This document shows, piece by piece, positions 50,461 to 59,353 of a stretch of DNA of 64,000 nucleotides. Every line of letters starts with the position of its first letter. The first letter of the stretch is position 1. The notes beneath the pieces were generated by a model. That model searched no databases. It was not told where the DNA came from and worked only from the letters and a program-made list of their open reading frames with translations. A program made the translations under genes and the position numbers. The stretch comes from Bin87 sp963665395 (GTDB lineage: Bacteria > Chloroflexota > Dehalococcoidia > Lucifugimonadales > UBA3495), in contig OY762251.1 of assembly GCA_963665395.2 (NCBI GenBank), positions 1,302,001 to 1,366,000 of the forward strand. Reading direction: 5' to 3'.

Positions 50461-50983
50461 TTGGGGCTACCTCGAGGTCCAAGGCGTCGACTCGGTACCC
50501 CATCGCTTCTTCGGAGACGTTGAAGATTCTGGCCAGTACGGTAACGCTCGGATTTTCCGCCCAATGCAACCGGACCAGGTCTTCCGGCATCAGCAAAGCC
50601 GCAGCAAACCAGTTCGCCTCCACCTCCCGGTTGCGATGCGACGATTGCGCGGCGTCGGTCGGTTGCTTTTCACGGAACATATCGACACGCCGGTCAACGA
50701 TATGCCCGTCTTTCAGCAGGTGAAGGAAATGATGACCGAGTTCGTGAGCGATTGAAAACCGTTTCCGGTAGGGCGGGTCGGACTGCTCGACCAAAATCTG
50801 GGTACTGTCTCCCCGCTTGGCGATAAGGCCGGCCAGAGAGTCGTCCGCGAACTTTGCATTGTGAACAGTGACTCCGAGTTTGTTGGCCAAATCCACCGGG
50901 TCCACCGGAACCGAGTACAAGCCGTGTTGGATCAAAACGTCTTTAGCGCACCGCTCCACTTGAGATCGTGCACTCGATCCCAT
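50450..50983 (-). CDS. ImmA/IrrE-type metallopeptidase (DUF955)
   Basis: 177 aa from the ATG at 50983 (AAGGAGG upstream); longer frames start in a dispersed repeat. The zinc motif HELGHH is at residues 80-85 and a third ligand Glu probably lies in EVEANWFAAALLMPE near 118. Such peptidases cleave repressors of mobile elements or DdrO-type stress repressors. No repressor gene is adjacent. Probably translated with the small membrane gene downstream. Confidence 0.87.
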   Translation of the reverse strand: MGSSARSQVERCAKDVLIQHGLYSVPVDPVDLANKLGVTVHNAKFADDSLAGLIAKRGDSTQILVEQSDPPYRKRFSIAHELGHHFLHLLKDGHIVDRRVDMFREKQPTDAAQSSHRNREVEANWFAAALLMPEDLVRLHWAENPSVTVLARIFNVSEEAMGYRVDALDLEVAPNVV

Positions 50984-51008
50984 ATCACCCTCCTTTGCAA
51001 TCGGCGGA

Positions 51009-51034
51009 TGGTTCGACAGGCTCACCATGAGCGG
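51009..51034. repeat. 26-bp dispersed repeat, inverted copy of 34195-34220
   Basis: TGGTTCGACAGGCTCACCAT then GAGCGG; exact reverse complement of the copy before the DUF192 gene. Confidence 0.8.
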
Positions 51035-51088
51035 ATGAAAAAGGACTTTGCACCAGCCTTGGGAGTTCAGAAGGCGACCAGGCGGCGC

Positions 51089-52303
51089 TCATATATTCAG
51101 TTCCAAAATGTACAGCCCGCCTTGCAGCCGGTCCACCACGTACATAATCCCATTCTCGTCCACGTGGACGTCGTTGATGCCGTTGGCCTGGGCGCCTTCG
51201 GGGATTTGGGGGATGTAGTAGGCTACCTCCTGGGGCTGGAAGGGGTTGGCGGTGTCGAAGACGCGGATGCCGCCGTTGAAGAAAGTGGCGTACACCAGGG
51301 TATCGGATTGCAGAGACAGAGCGCCGGGCCGGTTTTCGTGGATGTTGTGCGCTCCGTAGCGGCCCGGGCGGTTGAAGAAGTCATCGGTGTCCTGCATGGG
51401 CAGGGTGCTGATGATCACCGGGTTGGTCTCCAGCCGGTTGTCCATCAGCCACACCAGCTTGGGATAGTCCGCGCCGCCCAGGGCGGTGGCCTCCTGGGTC
51501 ACCACCAGCAGGTCGCGGCTGAACAGCGGCAGGACGGTATGGGTGAACCCCGGGAAGGGCGGCGCGTAGTTCAGCTGGGCCACCAGCTGCGGACGGGACA
51601 CGTCGGAGATGTCCAGGGTGATGACGCCGGAGTCCTTCCAGCCGCAGTAGGCCCGGTCGGGCCGGTTGGGATAGACGTTGGTGTTGTGGACGCTGTGGCC
51701 CACGTCGAGATAGGGATGGCGGTCCGGCGGCGGCGCGTCGTCGCCCTCCTGGGTGCCGGGCAGCCACCAGCGGCCGGCCTCCGTGGGATTGGCGGGATTT
51801 GACACATCCATGATGACGTAGAACTGGTCATCCTTGGGGTCGGTGGGCCGGGAGTCGGGCGTGCCGGTGGCCAAGTGGGCGTAGTCGCCATCGACCCACC
51901 ACAGGCAGTGACAGCCCCGGGAGCCCGGGCCCTGGGCGTCGTAGAAGGCGATGCGCTTAGGGGCGTCGGGATCGCTGATGTCGAACACGCCCATGCCGGT
52001 TCCCGGCTGGCCGTGCTGTAGGGACTGGTAGGCCACCAGCATGGTGTCGCCGAAGATGGACAGGGAGTTGGAACGCAGGTGGTCGTAATCAAGATCGGTC
52101 TGGGCCACCACGCGGGGGTTGGCGAGGTCGGTTACGTCAACGCTGGTGAAGTCCTTGGGCGCGCTCTCGTGGGCCATGTAGAGGATGCGCCGCCCGCCGG
52201 CGGTCTGGTGCAGGTCCACCCCCTCGCCGATGTTGTTGTGCCCCTTCAGATCGACGTGGGCGATGAGCCTCATGTTCTTGCTTTCAGCGGTTTGCGTGGT
52301 CAT
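51089..52303 (-). CDS. LVIVD-repeat beta-propeller protein
   Basis: 404 aa. Repeated strands of the form TSVDVTDLANPRVVAQTDLD, GMGVFDISDPDAPKRIAFYD, YVIMDVSNPANPTEAGRWW, TLDISDVSRPQLVAQLNYAP and IRVFDTANPFQPQEVAYYIP are LVIVD/selenium-binding-protein-like blades. Conserved His-rich segments (DVGHSVHNTNV, GFTHTVLP, GAHNIHENRPG) could bind metal as in methanethiol oxidase/SBP56 relatives. No signal peptide. Function unknown; a role in oxidising a small organosulfur or other metabolite is conceivable but not shown. Confidence 0.82.
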   Translation of the reverse strand: MTTQTAESKNMRLIAHVDLKGHNNIGEGVDLHQTAGGRRILYMAHESAPKDFTSVDVTDLANPRVVAQTDLDYDHLRSNSLSIFGDTMLVAYQSLQHGQPGTGMGVFDISDPDAPKRIAFYDAQGPGSRGCHCLWWVDGDYAHLATGTPDSRPTDPKDDQFYVIMDVSNPANPTEAGRWWLPGTQEGDDAPPPDRHPYLDVGHSVHNTNVYPNRPDRAYCGWKDSGVITLDISDVSRPQLVAQLNYAPPFPGFTHTVLPLFSRDLLVVTQEATALGGADYPKLVWLMDNRLETNPVIISTLPMQDTDDFFNRPGRYGAHNIHENRPGALSLQSDTLVYATFFNGGIRVFDTANPFQPQEVAYYIPQIPEGAQANGINDVHVDENGIMYVVDRLQGGLYILELNI

Positions 52304-52392
52304 GGGGCCTCCTCCGGCGTTGCAGCAACGCGACCGGCATGATTGGGTTCAGACTGTTGTTGGCGGCAGTTTATCACCCACGGTCTTTCAGT

Positions 52393-52485
52393 TGTCATTG
52401 CGAGGAGCGAAGCGACGTGGCAATCTCGCTGTGGCAACGGTTGTCGCTCCCCCAGCGAGATTGCCACGCTTCGCTCGCAATGACA
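52393..52485 (+). repeat. X/Y palindromic element, copy 14 (X1 left)
   Basis: TGTCATTGCGAGGAGCGAAG at left, CGCTTCGCTCGCAATGACA at right. Confidence 0.85.
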
Positions 52486-52513
52486 GAAGGTGCGCGTGAG
52501 GATGCGAGTAGGC

Positions 52514-53635
52514 TCACCCCATAACCCGCCGGAATAACGCCAGCGCGTTGCCGCCGGCGATTTTCCGCACATCCTCGTCGGAGTAGCCGCGGGCGATGAG
52601 GCCGCGGATGATGTTCTTGCCGTCAGCCGGGGATTCCAGGCCGTCGAGGTAGCGGGCCGGTGTGGGGCCGGGGCGGCCCATGACCGCCTCGCCGATGCCC
52701 ACGTTGTCGCCGATGCTGGTGTCGGTGCCGATGGCGACGTGGTCCACGCCCACCAGGTTGACCATGTAATCGTAGTGGTCAAGGACGCACTCGATGCTCT
52801 GCTCCGGGTCGTTGCTGAGGCGGTTGGGCACGGCGGTGATGCCGATGACGCCGCCCTTGCGGGCGCAGGCCAGCAGCTCGTCGTCGTATCTCAGCCGGCG
52901 GGCCTGGAAGCTGTGGCTGGCCAGGGTGTAGGAACCGTCGTGGCTGAAGGTCACCGGCGTCTCCGATGCCGCGATGGCGTCCATGGCGGTGCGGTGGGAG
53001 GCGTGGGACACGTCCACGACCATGCCCAGCCGGTTCATGCGCTGCACGACCTCCAGGCCGAAGTCGCTGAGGCCGCCGTCGTTGCGCTCAAATATGCCGT
53101 CGCCGATGTAGGCTTTCCGGCTGTAGGTCAGGCCGGCCAGGCGGATGCCCGCATTGTAGAGCACGTCCACCAGGTTCAGCTCGTTGCCGATGGCCAGGTG
53201 TTCCACCGTGGGCATAAACCCGACTTTGTCCTGCCCCTTGGCCGACTCGATGTCGGCGGCGCTGCCGACCTGCACCACGTCGTCATGCTGCGAGATGTCC
53301 GAAATCATCATGCTGACCTCTTCCAGCAGGTCGGAGAAGCGGATGAAGGACATCTCGTTGGTGTGGAGCATCCCCCGAAAGACGTTGGCGGTGCCCACGG
53401 CGGTGAAGCCGCCATGCCGCACCGCGTCATAACCCCACACGTAGCGGTCGTTGCGCAGGTAGTCCCAATACTGGCTGAAGTCCTCGGGCAGCACCATGGG
53501 GTGCTGGTGGAGGTCGATCATTATCGACTCTTCCATCAGCCGCTGGAACCGCACTTCCTGCTGGGCGTCCAGCGGCACGGTCATGGAAGGGACGCGGCCC
53601 ACTTGAGCCACGAGGTGGAAACGGGTGGGGGGCAT
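52514..53635 (-). CDS. Membrane dipeptidase family (peptidase M19) protein
   Basis: 373 aa from the ATG at 53635, GAGGAG 7 bases upstream. Matching M19 motifs are MIDLHQHP (first metal site), GFMPTVEHLAIGNEL (bridging Glu), VVDVSHASH and VTFSHDGSYTLASH (metal His residues) and DHVAIGTDTSIGD. The first site usually reads H-x-D; here it reads H-Q-H, an unusual ligand change. Cytoplasmic by lack of a signal. Could act on dipeptides or be a different amidohydrolase. Zn-binding not verified. Confidence 0.8.
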   Translation of the reverse strand: MPPTRFHLVAQVGRVPSMTVPLDAQQEVRFQRLMEESIMIDLHQHPMVLPEDFSQYWDYLRNDRYVWGYDAVRHGGFTAVGTANVFRGMLHTNEMSFIRFSDLLEEVSMMISDISQHDDVVQVGSAADIESAKGQDKVGFMPTVEHLAIGNELNLVDVLYNAGIRLAGLTYSRKAYIGDGIFERNDGGLSDFGLEVVQRMNRLGMVVDVSHASHRTAMDAIAASETPVTFSHDGSYTLASHSFQARRLRYDDELLACARKGGVIGITAVPNRLSNDPEQSIECVLDHYDYMVNLVGVDHVAIGTDTSIGDNVGIGEAVMGRPGPTPARYLDGLESPADGKNIIRGLIARGYSDEDVRKIAGGNALALFRRVMG

Positions 53636-53677
53636 GGTGAAACTCCTCAATAGTCAAAACCGGGAATGATGGTGGCG

Positions 53678-54934
53678 TCACGCCTGCCGCAGCTTGGGCG
53701 TGACCGCAGCCAGCGCCAGGACCAGCGCGATGCCCGTGAAGCCTACCACCTGGGCGGCTCCCGGCGCGCCCCACGCGCCGGCGATGGCGCCGGCGGCCAC
53801 GCTGCCGAAGCTGTAGGCCAGGATGGCGAAGGAACGCAGGCCCATCACCCGGCCCCGGAACTCCCGTTGGGTGGCGCGCAGCAGCAACGTAAGTATGAGG
53901 ACCTGGGTGGAGGCGAAGGCCATGCCCACCAGGGCGAAGATGCCCATGGACAGGTAGAAGGAGCGGGACAGGGAAAAGAGCAGTATCGTCGCGTGCCACA
54001 TGAAGACGGCGGCGATGAGCAGCAGGCCGGCGCGGCGCAGGTTGGGCAGCATCGCCAGGCCCAGCGACCCGCTCAACGCACCGACGCCGAAGGCGAAAAG
54101 CAGCAGCCCCAGGCCGGCCGAGTCGGCGCCAAGCACGTCACGGGCGAAGATGGGCGCCAGCCCGGTGTGTACCGTCCAGCCGGCCAGGTTGATGATGATT
54201 GCCACCGTCAGCACGGCCCAGATGACCTGGTTGCCCACGGCGTAGCGCAAGCCGTCGGTGATGGTGCGCAGCACCGATTCGGGGCGGCGGCTGCGCTCGG
54301 AGCGGTCGAGCCGGATGCCGGAGGCAACCAGGCCGCTGGCCAGGTACAGGCCGGCGATGGCGAGATAGGCTCCCTGGGGGCCGAAACCCTTGAAGAGCAC
54401 GCCGCCGATGACCGGGCCGCACAGCATGGCGATGTTCATGGCGATGGTGTTGAAAGCCGCGCCGTTGTTCAGTCGCTCCGGCGGCAGGGTGTCGCCCACC
54501 AGGGATTGGGCGACGGGCATCTGAAACAGGCGGATGACGCCCATGAACAGGGTGATGGCGAAGATGTGCCAGACTTCCAGCAGGCCGGTCAGGATCAGGG
54601 CCAGCATCAGGATGCCCATGGAACCCATGATGAACTCCACAGACATGAGCAGCAGGTTGCGGGGCAGCCGGTCGGAGATTGCGCCGGCGAAAAGGGCCAT
54701 GAAGTTCAGCGCCATGCGCGCCGCCGCGATGGATCCGACCAGGAAGGGCGAATCGGTCAGCGTCAGGACGAACCAGCCCAGCACCGCCGACTCCATCTGG
54801 GTGCCCATGCCCACCAGGGCGGTGGAACACCAGACGAAGGCAAAGTTGCGATGGCGGAAGATGCCTAGGGGCGTGGAAGCCCGGGACAGGGTGGCGGCGA
54901 GTCTCAAGTTATCGCCCCGAACTTCGCTCGCCAC
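53678..54934 (-). CDS. MFS transporter, DHA3-type
   Basis: 418 aa with about 12 helices. TPLGIFRHRNFAFVWCSTAL, MALNFMALFAGAISDRLPRN (motif A), LFMGVIRLFQMPVAQSLVGD and FRGRVMGLRSFAIL are typical of the DHA3 exporters. GTG start assumed. Inner membrane drug/metabolite efflux is likely; substrate unknown. Confidence 0.85.
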   Translation of the reverse strand: MASEVRGDNLRLAATLSRASTPLGIFRHRNFAFVWCSTALVGMGTQMESAVLGWFVLTLTDSPFLVGSIAAARMALNFMALFAGAISDRLPRNLLLMSVEFIMGSMGILMLALILTGLLEVWHIFAITLFMGVIRLFQMPVAQSLVGDTLPPERLNNGAAFNTIAMNIAMLCGPVIGGVLFKGFGPQGAYLAIAGLYLASGLVASGIRLDRSERSRRPESVLRTITDGLRYAVGNQVIWAVLTVAIIINLAGWTVHTGLAPIFARDVLGADSAGLGLLLFAFGVGALSGSLGLAMLPNLRRAGLLLIAAVFMWHATILLFSLSRSFYLSMGIFALVGMAFASTQVLILTLLLRATQREFRGRVMGLRSFAILAYSFGSVAAGAIAGAWGAPGAAQVVGFTGIALVLALAAVTPKLRQA

Positions 54935-54950
54935 CCGCGAGTGACCGATT

Positions 54951-55043
54951 TGTCATTGCGAGGAGCGATGCGACGTGGCAATCTCGCCGCCAGAGCAACC
55001 GCCGTTCCCGCAACGAGATTGCCACGCTGCGCTCGCAATGACA
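54951..55043 (+). repeat. X/Y palindromic element, copy 15 (X1 left)
   Basis: TGTCATTGCGAGGAGCGATG at left, CGCTGCGCTCGCAATGACA at right. Confidence 0.85.
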
Positions 55044-55067
55044 GAGTGGGGACGGAACAAAGGCCAT

Positions 55068-56213
55068 CTACCACAGCTCCCGCGACGCCAGGCGCGCGCC
55101 TTCCGCCATGGCGGCCAGCTTGGCCCAGGCGATGTTGGCCTCCACCTTGCGGCCCCAGGCGGAGGTGCCGAAGCCGCAGTCGCTGCCGGCGATGACGTTC
55201 TCCCGGCCCACCGCGTTGGCGTAGTTGCGGATGCGCTGGGCGATCAGTTCCGGGTGCTCGATGAAGTTGGTGGTGGTGTCCAGGACGCCGGGTATCAGCG
55301 CCTTGCCATCGGGCAGTTGGACCTCTTCCCACACTTTCCACTCGTGGCCGTGCCGGGGGTTGGCGCCCTCGATGGACAGCCCCAGGGGGCGGGCCTGTAG
55401 TATGGTGCGGACAATCTCGCGCAGAGGCACGTCGTGGTGATGGGGGCCTTCGGTGTTGCCCCAGCAGACGTGCAGCCGCATCCGCTCCGGGTCGATGCCC
55501 TGCACGGCGTAGTTGATGACCTCGACGTGCATCTCCACGATCTTCTTGAACTCGTCCACCGACCGGTGAGAGAACTGGGAAACGCGGGTCATGGCCAGGT
55601 CGGGGCAGTCCAGTTGCAGGATGAGGCCGGCGTCGGCGATGGCGTTGTACTCGTCCTTCATCACCTCGGCCAGGGCGTAGAGATATTCCTCCTCGGTGGC
55701 GTAGTACTCGTTGGGCAGGAAGTTGGCGATGACGCCGGGCGAGGCGGCGGTCATAAATACCTCTTCCACCGGCCGGCCGGCGGAGACTTCCCGCAGGTTG
55801 GCGATGTCGCGCGCCACGGCCGGCCAGTCCTTCCAGGCAATCGGGCCGGTGCAGGCCGGCTGGGGCATATTGCGGGAGGACAGCGTGGTCTGAGTGGCGG
55901 CGTACTCCGGGAAATCAGCATCATCCAGCCTGGGCCGGGAACGCACCATCCGCTCGCCCTCAAAGCCGGTGAGCCGTTCCTTGACGTAGGTGGCGTATTG
56001 GGAGCGACCTTGCTCGCCGTCGTTCACCACGTCGATGCCGGCGCGCTGCTGCCGGTCCAGTATGTCGCCCACGGCGTCGCGGACGCTGGCGTGGAACGCC
56101 TCTTCGTCGAAAGCCTGCCGGTCCTCGCGCCGGCGCAGCAGCTCCTGTAGCTCGGGAGACCGGGGCAGGCTGCCGGTGTGGGTAGTGAGAATCCGGGACG
56201 TGCTGCGTTTCAT
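55068..56213 (-). CDS. Cobalamin-independent methionine synthase C-terminal-like protein
   Basis: 381 aa from the ATG at 56213 (GGGGAGGAG upstream). Only the catalytic (UROD/MetE C-terminal) barrel. HTGSLPRSPELQELLRRRED, GIDVVNDGEQGRSQYATYVK, LILQLDCPDLAMTR, RLHVCWGN (zinc His and Cys), LSIEGANPRHGHEWKVWEEV and IAGSDCGFGTSAWGR (zinc Cys). The N-terminal half needed for folate binding is absent, so it is more likely a stand-alone methyltransferase of the type paired with corrinoid or thiol methylation than methionine synthase. Confidence 0.85.
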   Translation of the reverse strand: MKRSTSRILTTHTGSLPRSPELQELLRRREDRQAFDEEAFHASVRDAVGDILDRQQRAGIDVVNDGEQGRSQYATYVKERLTGFEGERMVRSRPRLDDADFPEYAATQTTLSSRNMPQPACTGPIAWKDWPAVARDIANLREVSAGRPVEEVFMTAASPGVIANFLPNEYYATEEEYLYALAEVMKDEYNAIADAGLILQLDCPDLAMTRVSQFSHRSVDEFKKIVEMHVEVINYAVQGIDPERMRLHVCWGNTEGPHHHDVPLREIVRTILQARPLGLSIEGANPRHGHEWKVWEEVQLPDGKALIPGVLDTTTNFIEHPELIAQRIRNYANAVGRENVIAGSDCGFGTSAWGRKVEANIAWAKLAAMAEGARLASRELW

Positions 56214-56327
56214 GGCTCCTCCCCTGGCGTGCTGATGATAGGTGCGCCGGCGGCAATTGTACTCCACCGGGAGGGCGGCGGGTTTCACGCCCCGAGTTAT
56301 TTCGGGGAAGCGCCGATGATGTTCGGC

Positions 56328-56975
56328 TCAGTCAATCAGGGTGATGACCGTAACGCGGCTGCTGCGGGCGCGCTCCCGGTTGGCGTCTGAGATGGATGTA
56401 CCAATCACCGCGGCGTGGGCAACGGCTCTGCTGGCGTTGCGCAGGATGCGCGCCCGTTGGTGGGCCCGGTCAACGTCCGTTTCGTCTATGGTGATGGAGA
56501 CCTCGGCGACTACGTAAACGCCATCGCCCTCCAGCGAATTGCCCTGGAGGATGATGTCGGCCCGGTCGAGGTCATCGGCATCGTCCTCGGTGATGGCTCT
56601 GGTCTGAGCGGCTTCGTTAATCAGGTCGGTAATCGTGCGCCCGTTTTGGCGGTTGATGGCCATCATGACCTCTGCGTTTTGCACTCCCAAATGCCTCCTG
56701 ACGAGGCGAGGCGCTCTCCTGACTGCCAGGCGCTCGTAGTCGGTTCCGGTGAGGTTGTTGAGCTGGCCCTGCATGGCCTCCTGCTTGGCTTCCAGTGCGG
56801 CGAGCCGCTGTTCAAAGACCTGGGCCATGTTGGCTATGGTGGCGGCGAGTTGCGCAACTTGCTCCGGCAGAGCCAACAACTCCTGGGTGAGGATGCGCTG
56901 CCGCAACGCTTCTTTCAGCTCCGGGTTGTTGTCCAGCGCTTCGAGGATTTCTGTGATTAGGTTGGGAGTGGTCAT
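56328..56975 (-). CDS. Coiled-coil protein with C-terminal nuclease-like domain, copy A
   Basis: 215 aa. MAQVFEQRLAALEAKQEAMQ (residues about 50-70) is coiled coil. The C-terminal half reads VYVVAEVSITIDETDVDRAH, QRARILRNASRAVAHAAVIG and VTVITLID. Strand-helix order and the position of VAEVS/ADLD acids resemble PD-(D/E)XK-type domains, but no catalytic set can be confirmed. Shares this layout with the gene at 58328 on the other side of the FAD oxidoreductase, so the two are probably paralogues. Confidence 0.6.
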   Translation of the reverse strand: MTTPNLITEILEALDNNPELKEALRQRILTQELLALPEQVAQLAATIANMAQVFEQRLAALEAKQEAMQGQLNNLTGTDYERLAVRRAPRLVRRHLGVQNAEVMMAINRQNGRTITDLINEAAQTRAITEDDADDLDRADIILQGNSLEGDGVYVVAEVSITIDETDVDRAHQRARILRNASRAVAHAAVIGTSISDANRERARSSRVTVITLID

Positions 56976-57010
56976 GGTCGCCTGCGCTCGTGGATGATGG
57001 GATCATTTTA

Positions 57011-57042
57011 CAACGAGATTGCCACGCTGCGCTCGCGATGAC
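57011..57042 (+). repeat. Half X/Y element (right Y arm only)
   Basis: CAACGAGATTGCCACGCTGC ... CGCGATGAC; no matching left arm. Between coiled-coil gene A and the FAD oxidoreductase. Confidence 0.7.
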
Positions 57043-57061
57043 TTTTTTGAGCGGGCACAGA

Positions 57062-58261
57062 TTAGCCCAGCGAGGTTACGCAACGGGCCGGGTCACACTC
57101 GGACAATGGCTGCGGCCGGTGGCCGGTGTGGACGTAGTCGGCGATGAGCTTGCCGGCCATGGGGCCGCGGCCGAAGCCGGAGGAGGCGAGGCCGCTGACG
57201 ACGTACAGGTTATCCAGCTGGGGTATCCTGCCGATGATTGGCCGGCCGTCCAGGGAGAAGGGCATCAGGCCCGACCAGCTGCGGCTGATGGACAGCTGAT
57301 CCAGGAAGGGGAGGATTTCGGCGGCGTGAGAGAAGTTGACCTCGACCCCGCTGGCGTCCACCATCCGGTCATAGCCCACTGCCTGACGGTCGCCGCCGAA
57401 GATTATCTCGCCGTCACGGGTTTGCCGTCCGTAGAGATGGCGGGTGCCTCGGCGGCCGGCGATATGGGTCAGCTCGGGCGGATTATCGGCGTCGCCGCCG
57501 GGGTTTTTACTCCAGTGGGCGTAGGATTCCACCGCTGACATTCCGTGAAACACCCGGGGCGGCATGGGTTGCGTCGCCCACATCTGCCCACGCACCGGAA
57601 CGATGGGTATGCCGATGCCCAGTAGCTCGCCCAACGGCCGGCACCACGCCCCCGCCGCCAGGATCAGCGTAGCGGCGCGGTACTCTTCTGGTGGGCACAC
57701 CACCCGATAATCCCCGTCAGCGGTGTGGGTTATACCCGTGACCTCCTGGCCGGTGAAAATCTGCGCTCCCCGGACTTCGGCGGCGGACGCGAAGGCGCGG
57801 GTGGCCTTCCGTGGGTCGGCCTGGCCGCGCAGTGGGAAGTACAACGCCCCGGCCAGATCCGGGTTCAACTCCGGTTCGATGCTCCGGGCTTCGTTGATGT
57901 CGAGCAATTCTGCCGAAAAGCCGCGGGATTTCAGCGAAAGCACGCGGTTACGGGCATATTCGTACTGCTCTCCCGCCAGTATGGCCTGGAGGCCGCCGGA
58001 GGCCCGAAACTCGATGTCGTAGCCCAGTTCCAGTTGCAGGCTGCGGAAAATCTGGAGGCTGCCCATGGTGAGGTGCGCTTCCAGGTCGGGTAGGTGTCCC
58101 CAACCCAGGGCGCCGATGCCGCCGGCGTTCACTCCCGACGCTTCGGATGCGATGTCGCCGCGCTCCAGGAGGGTGACGCTGCGGCCATGCCCGGCCAGAT
58201 GGTAGGCGGCGGAGGTTCCGGCGATGCCGCCGCCGATTATGATGACTTCCGAATGGGTCAT
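57062..58261 (-). CDS. FAD-dependent oxidoreductase of the glycine/sarcosine oxidase (DAO) family
   Basis: 399 aa. Rossmann motif IIIGGGIAGTSAAYHLAGHG at the N-terminus, ERGDIASEASGVNAGGIG (FAD), AAGAWCRPLGELLGIGIP, and the C-terminal GRPIIGRIPQLDNLYVVSGL then ASSGFGRGPMAGKLIADYV. Oxidises a secondary or primary amine such as sarcosine, glycine or a D-amino acid. Flanked by the two coiled-coil genes on the same strand; whether they work with it is unknown. Confidence 0.88.
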   Translation of the reverse strand: MTHSEVIIIGGGIAGTSAAYHLAGHGRSVTLLERGDIASEASGVNAGGIGALGWGHLPDLEAHLTMGSLQIFRSLQLELGYDIEFRASGGLQAILAGEQYEYARNRVLSLKSRGFSAELLDINEARSIEPELNPDLAGALYFPLRGQADPRKATRAFASAAEVRGAQIFTGQEVTGITHTADGDYRVVCPPEEYRAATLILAAGAWCRPLGELLGIGIPIVPVRGQMWATQPMPPRVFHGMSAVESYAHWSKNPGGDADNPPELTHIAGRRGTRHLYGRQTRDGEIIFGGDRQAVGYDRMVDASGVEVNFSHAAEILPFLDQLSISRSWSGLMPFSLDGRPIIGRIPQLDNLYVVSGLASSGFGRGPMAGKLIADYVHTGHRPQPLSECDPARCVTSLG

Positions 58262-58327
58262 GCACAGCTCGTTGCGAGCCCGCGTCGTCAGAAGGTGGAG
58301 ATGGTAAGCAAGGGAGGCGCGAGGAGG

Positions 58328-59293
58328 TCAAGCGCGCAGTGAATTGCCGTTGCCCATGGGAACGTAATACACCCGTACCGGGCCGTTGATAGCGGCGGCG
58401 GCATCGGGTCTCAGGTAAGTGCCCGCCACCACCGGGATAGCGTCATCCCCGGTGATCCTATTGAGGATCGCAGATTGGTCGATGGCCCTTGCAACGTCAT
58501 TGCTATTGACGGTATAGGAAATCTGGACGACGAGATAGGCGTTGTTTTGCAGTATCGAACTGTGTCCGTAAAAGTAGCCGTCGGCATTGGAAACTTGCCG
58601 CATCTCGTCGGTGGTGATGTGGTTTCGACGAGCCGCATCTTCGGCGACGCTCCGGATCTCGCTTTGAGGCACTTCCCGGAGGCCGGTCATGTTGAGCGTG
58701 TCGGCGTAGCGACTGATGCGCCGGGAACTCAACAACTCCAACCCCCAGCCTTTAATTTCGGCAACGGAATTGTCCAGGTTGCCGATGGTCGCTTGCGCAC
58801 TCCGCAGGGTGTCACGGATGGCATCGATCTCAGCCTGTATAGTCTGCTGAAATATCAGAATGTTTTCGAGTTGTGGCACGATAGCCTGCTGAGACGCTTG
58901 CAGGCTTTCCAGTCGGGGCAGGATGACCTGCTGGGTGGCTTGCAGGCTTTCCAGTTGGGACAGGATGGTCTGCTGTGAGGCTTGCAGGCTTTCCAGTTGG
59001 GGCAGGATGGCCTGCTGTGAGGCTTGCAGATTATCGACTGCGGCCTCCAACGGCTCTAACGCATTGACCATCGCTGTGGGGAGTGAGTTCAGTACCTCCT
59101 TCAGGAGGTCGAGCAACTGCGGAACGGCGCTTTCGAGAACATCCAAGCGTTCCCGGTCTCGCAGCACTTCCTCGCTGGTGAAAATTTCAGCGAGGAGTGC
59201 GCGAGATTCGAGATCGTCACTCAGTTCCCCAATCAGCTGCCGCGCGATGGAATGCGGGTTAATGGGCTGGCCGGTTGCGGTCGTAGTAGTCAT
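58328..59293 (-). CDS. Coiled-coil protein with 14-residue repeats and C-terminal nuclease-like domain, copy B
   Basis: 321 aa. Residues 89-144 are four tandem 14-residue units, LQASQQAILPQLES / LQASQQTILSQLES / LQATQQVILPRLES / LQASQQAIVPQLEN, encoded by 42-bp repeats at 58862-59029. A helical linker (AEIDAIRDTLRSAQATIGNL) follows, then a C-terminal domain with EVPQSEIRSVAEDAARRNHI, NNAYLVVQISYTVNSNDVAR, AIDQSAILNRITGDD and VRVYYVPMGNGNSLRA. Similar order of elements to copy A at 56328. Not recognised as a named family. Confidence 0.62.
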   Translation of the reverse strand: MTTTTATGQPINPHSIARQLIGELSDDLESRALLAEIFTSEEVLRDRERLDVLESAVPQLLDLLKEVLNSLPTAMVNALEPLEAAVDNLQASQQAILPQLESLQASQQTILSQLESLQATQQVILPRLESLQASQQAIVPQLENILIFQQTIQAEIDAIRDTLRSAQATIGNLDNSVAEIKGWGLELLSSRRISRYADTLNMTGLREVPQSEIRSVAEDAARRNHITTDEMRQVSNADGYFYGHSSILQNNAYLVVQISYTVNSNDVARAIDQSAILNRITGDDAIPVVAGTYLRPDAAAAINGPVRVYYVPMGNGNSLRA

Positions 59294-59353
59294 AGCTTTG
59301 TCGCGTCCTGGCAGGTTCCACAGAACGATTGGCTGTTGGCGTTGGAAAGTTGG

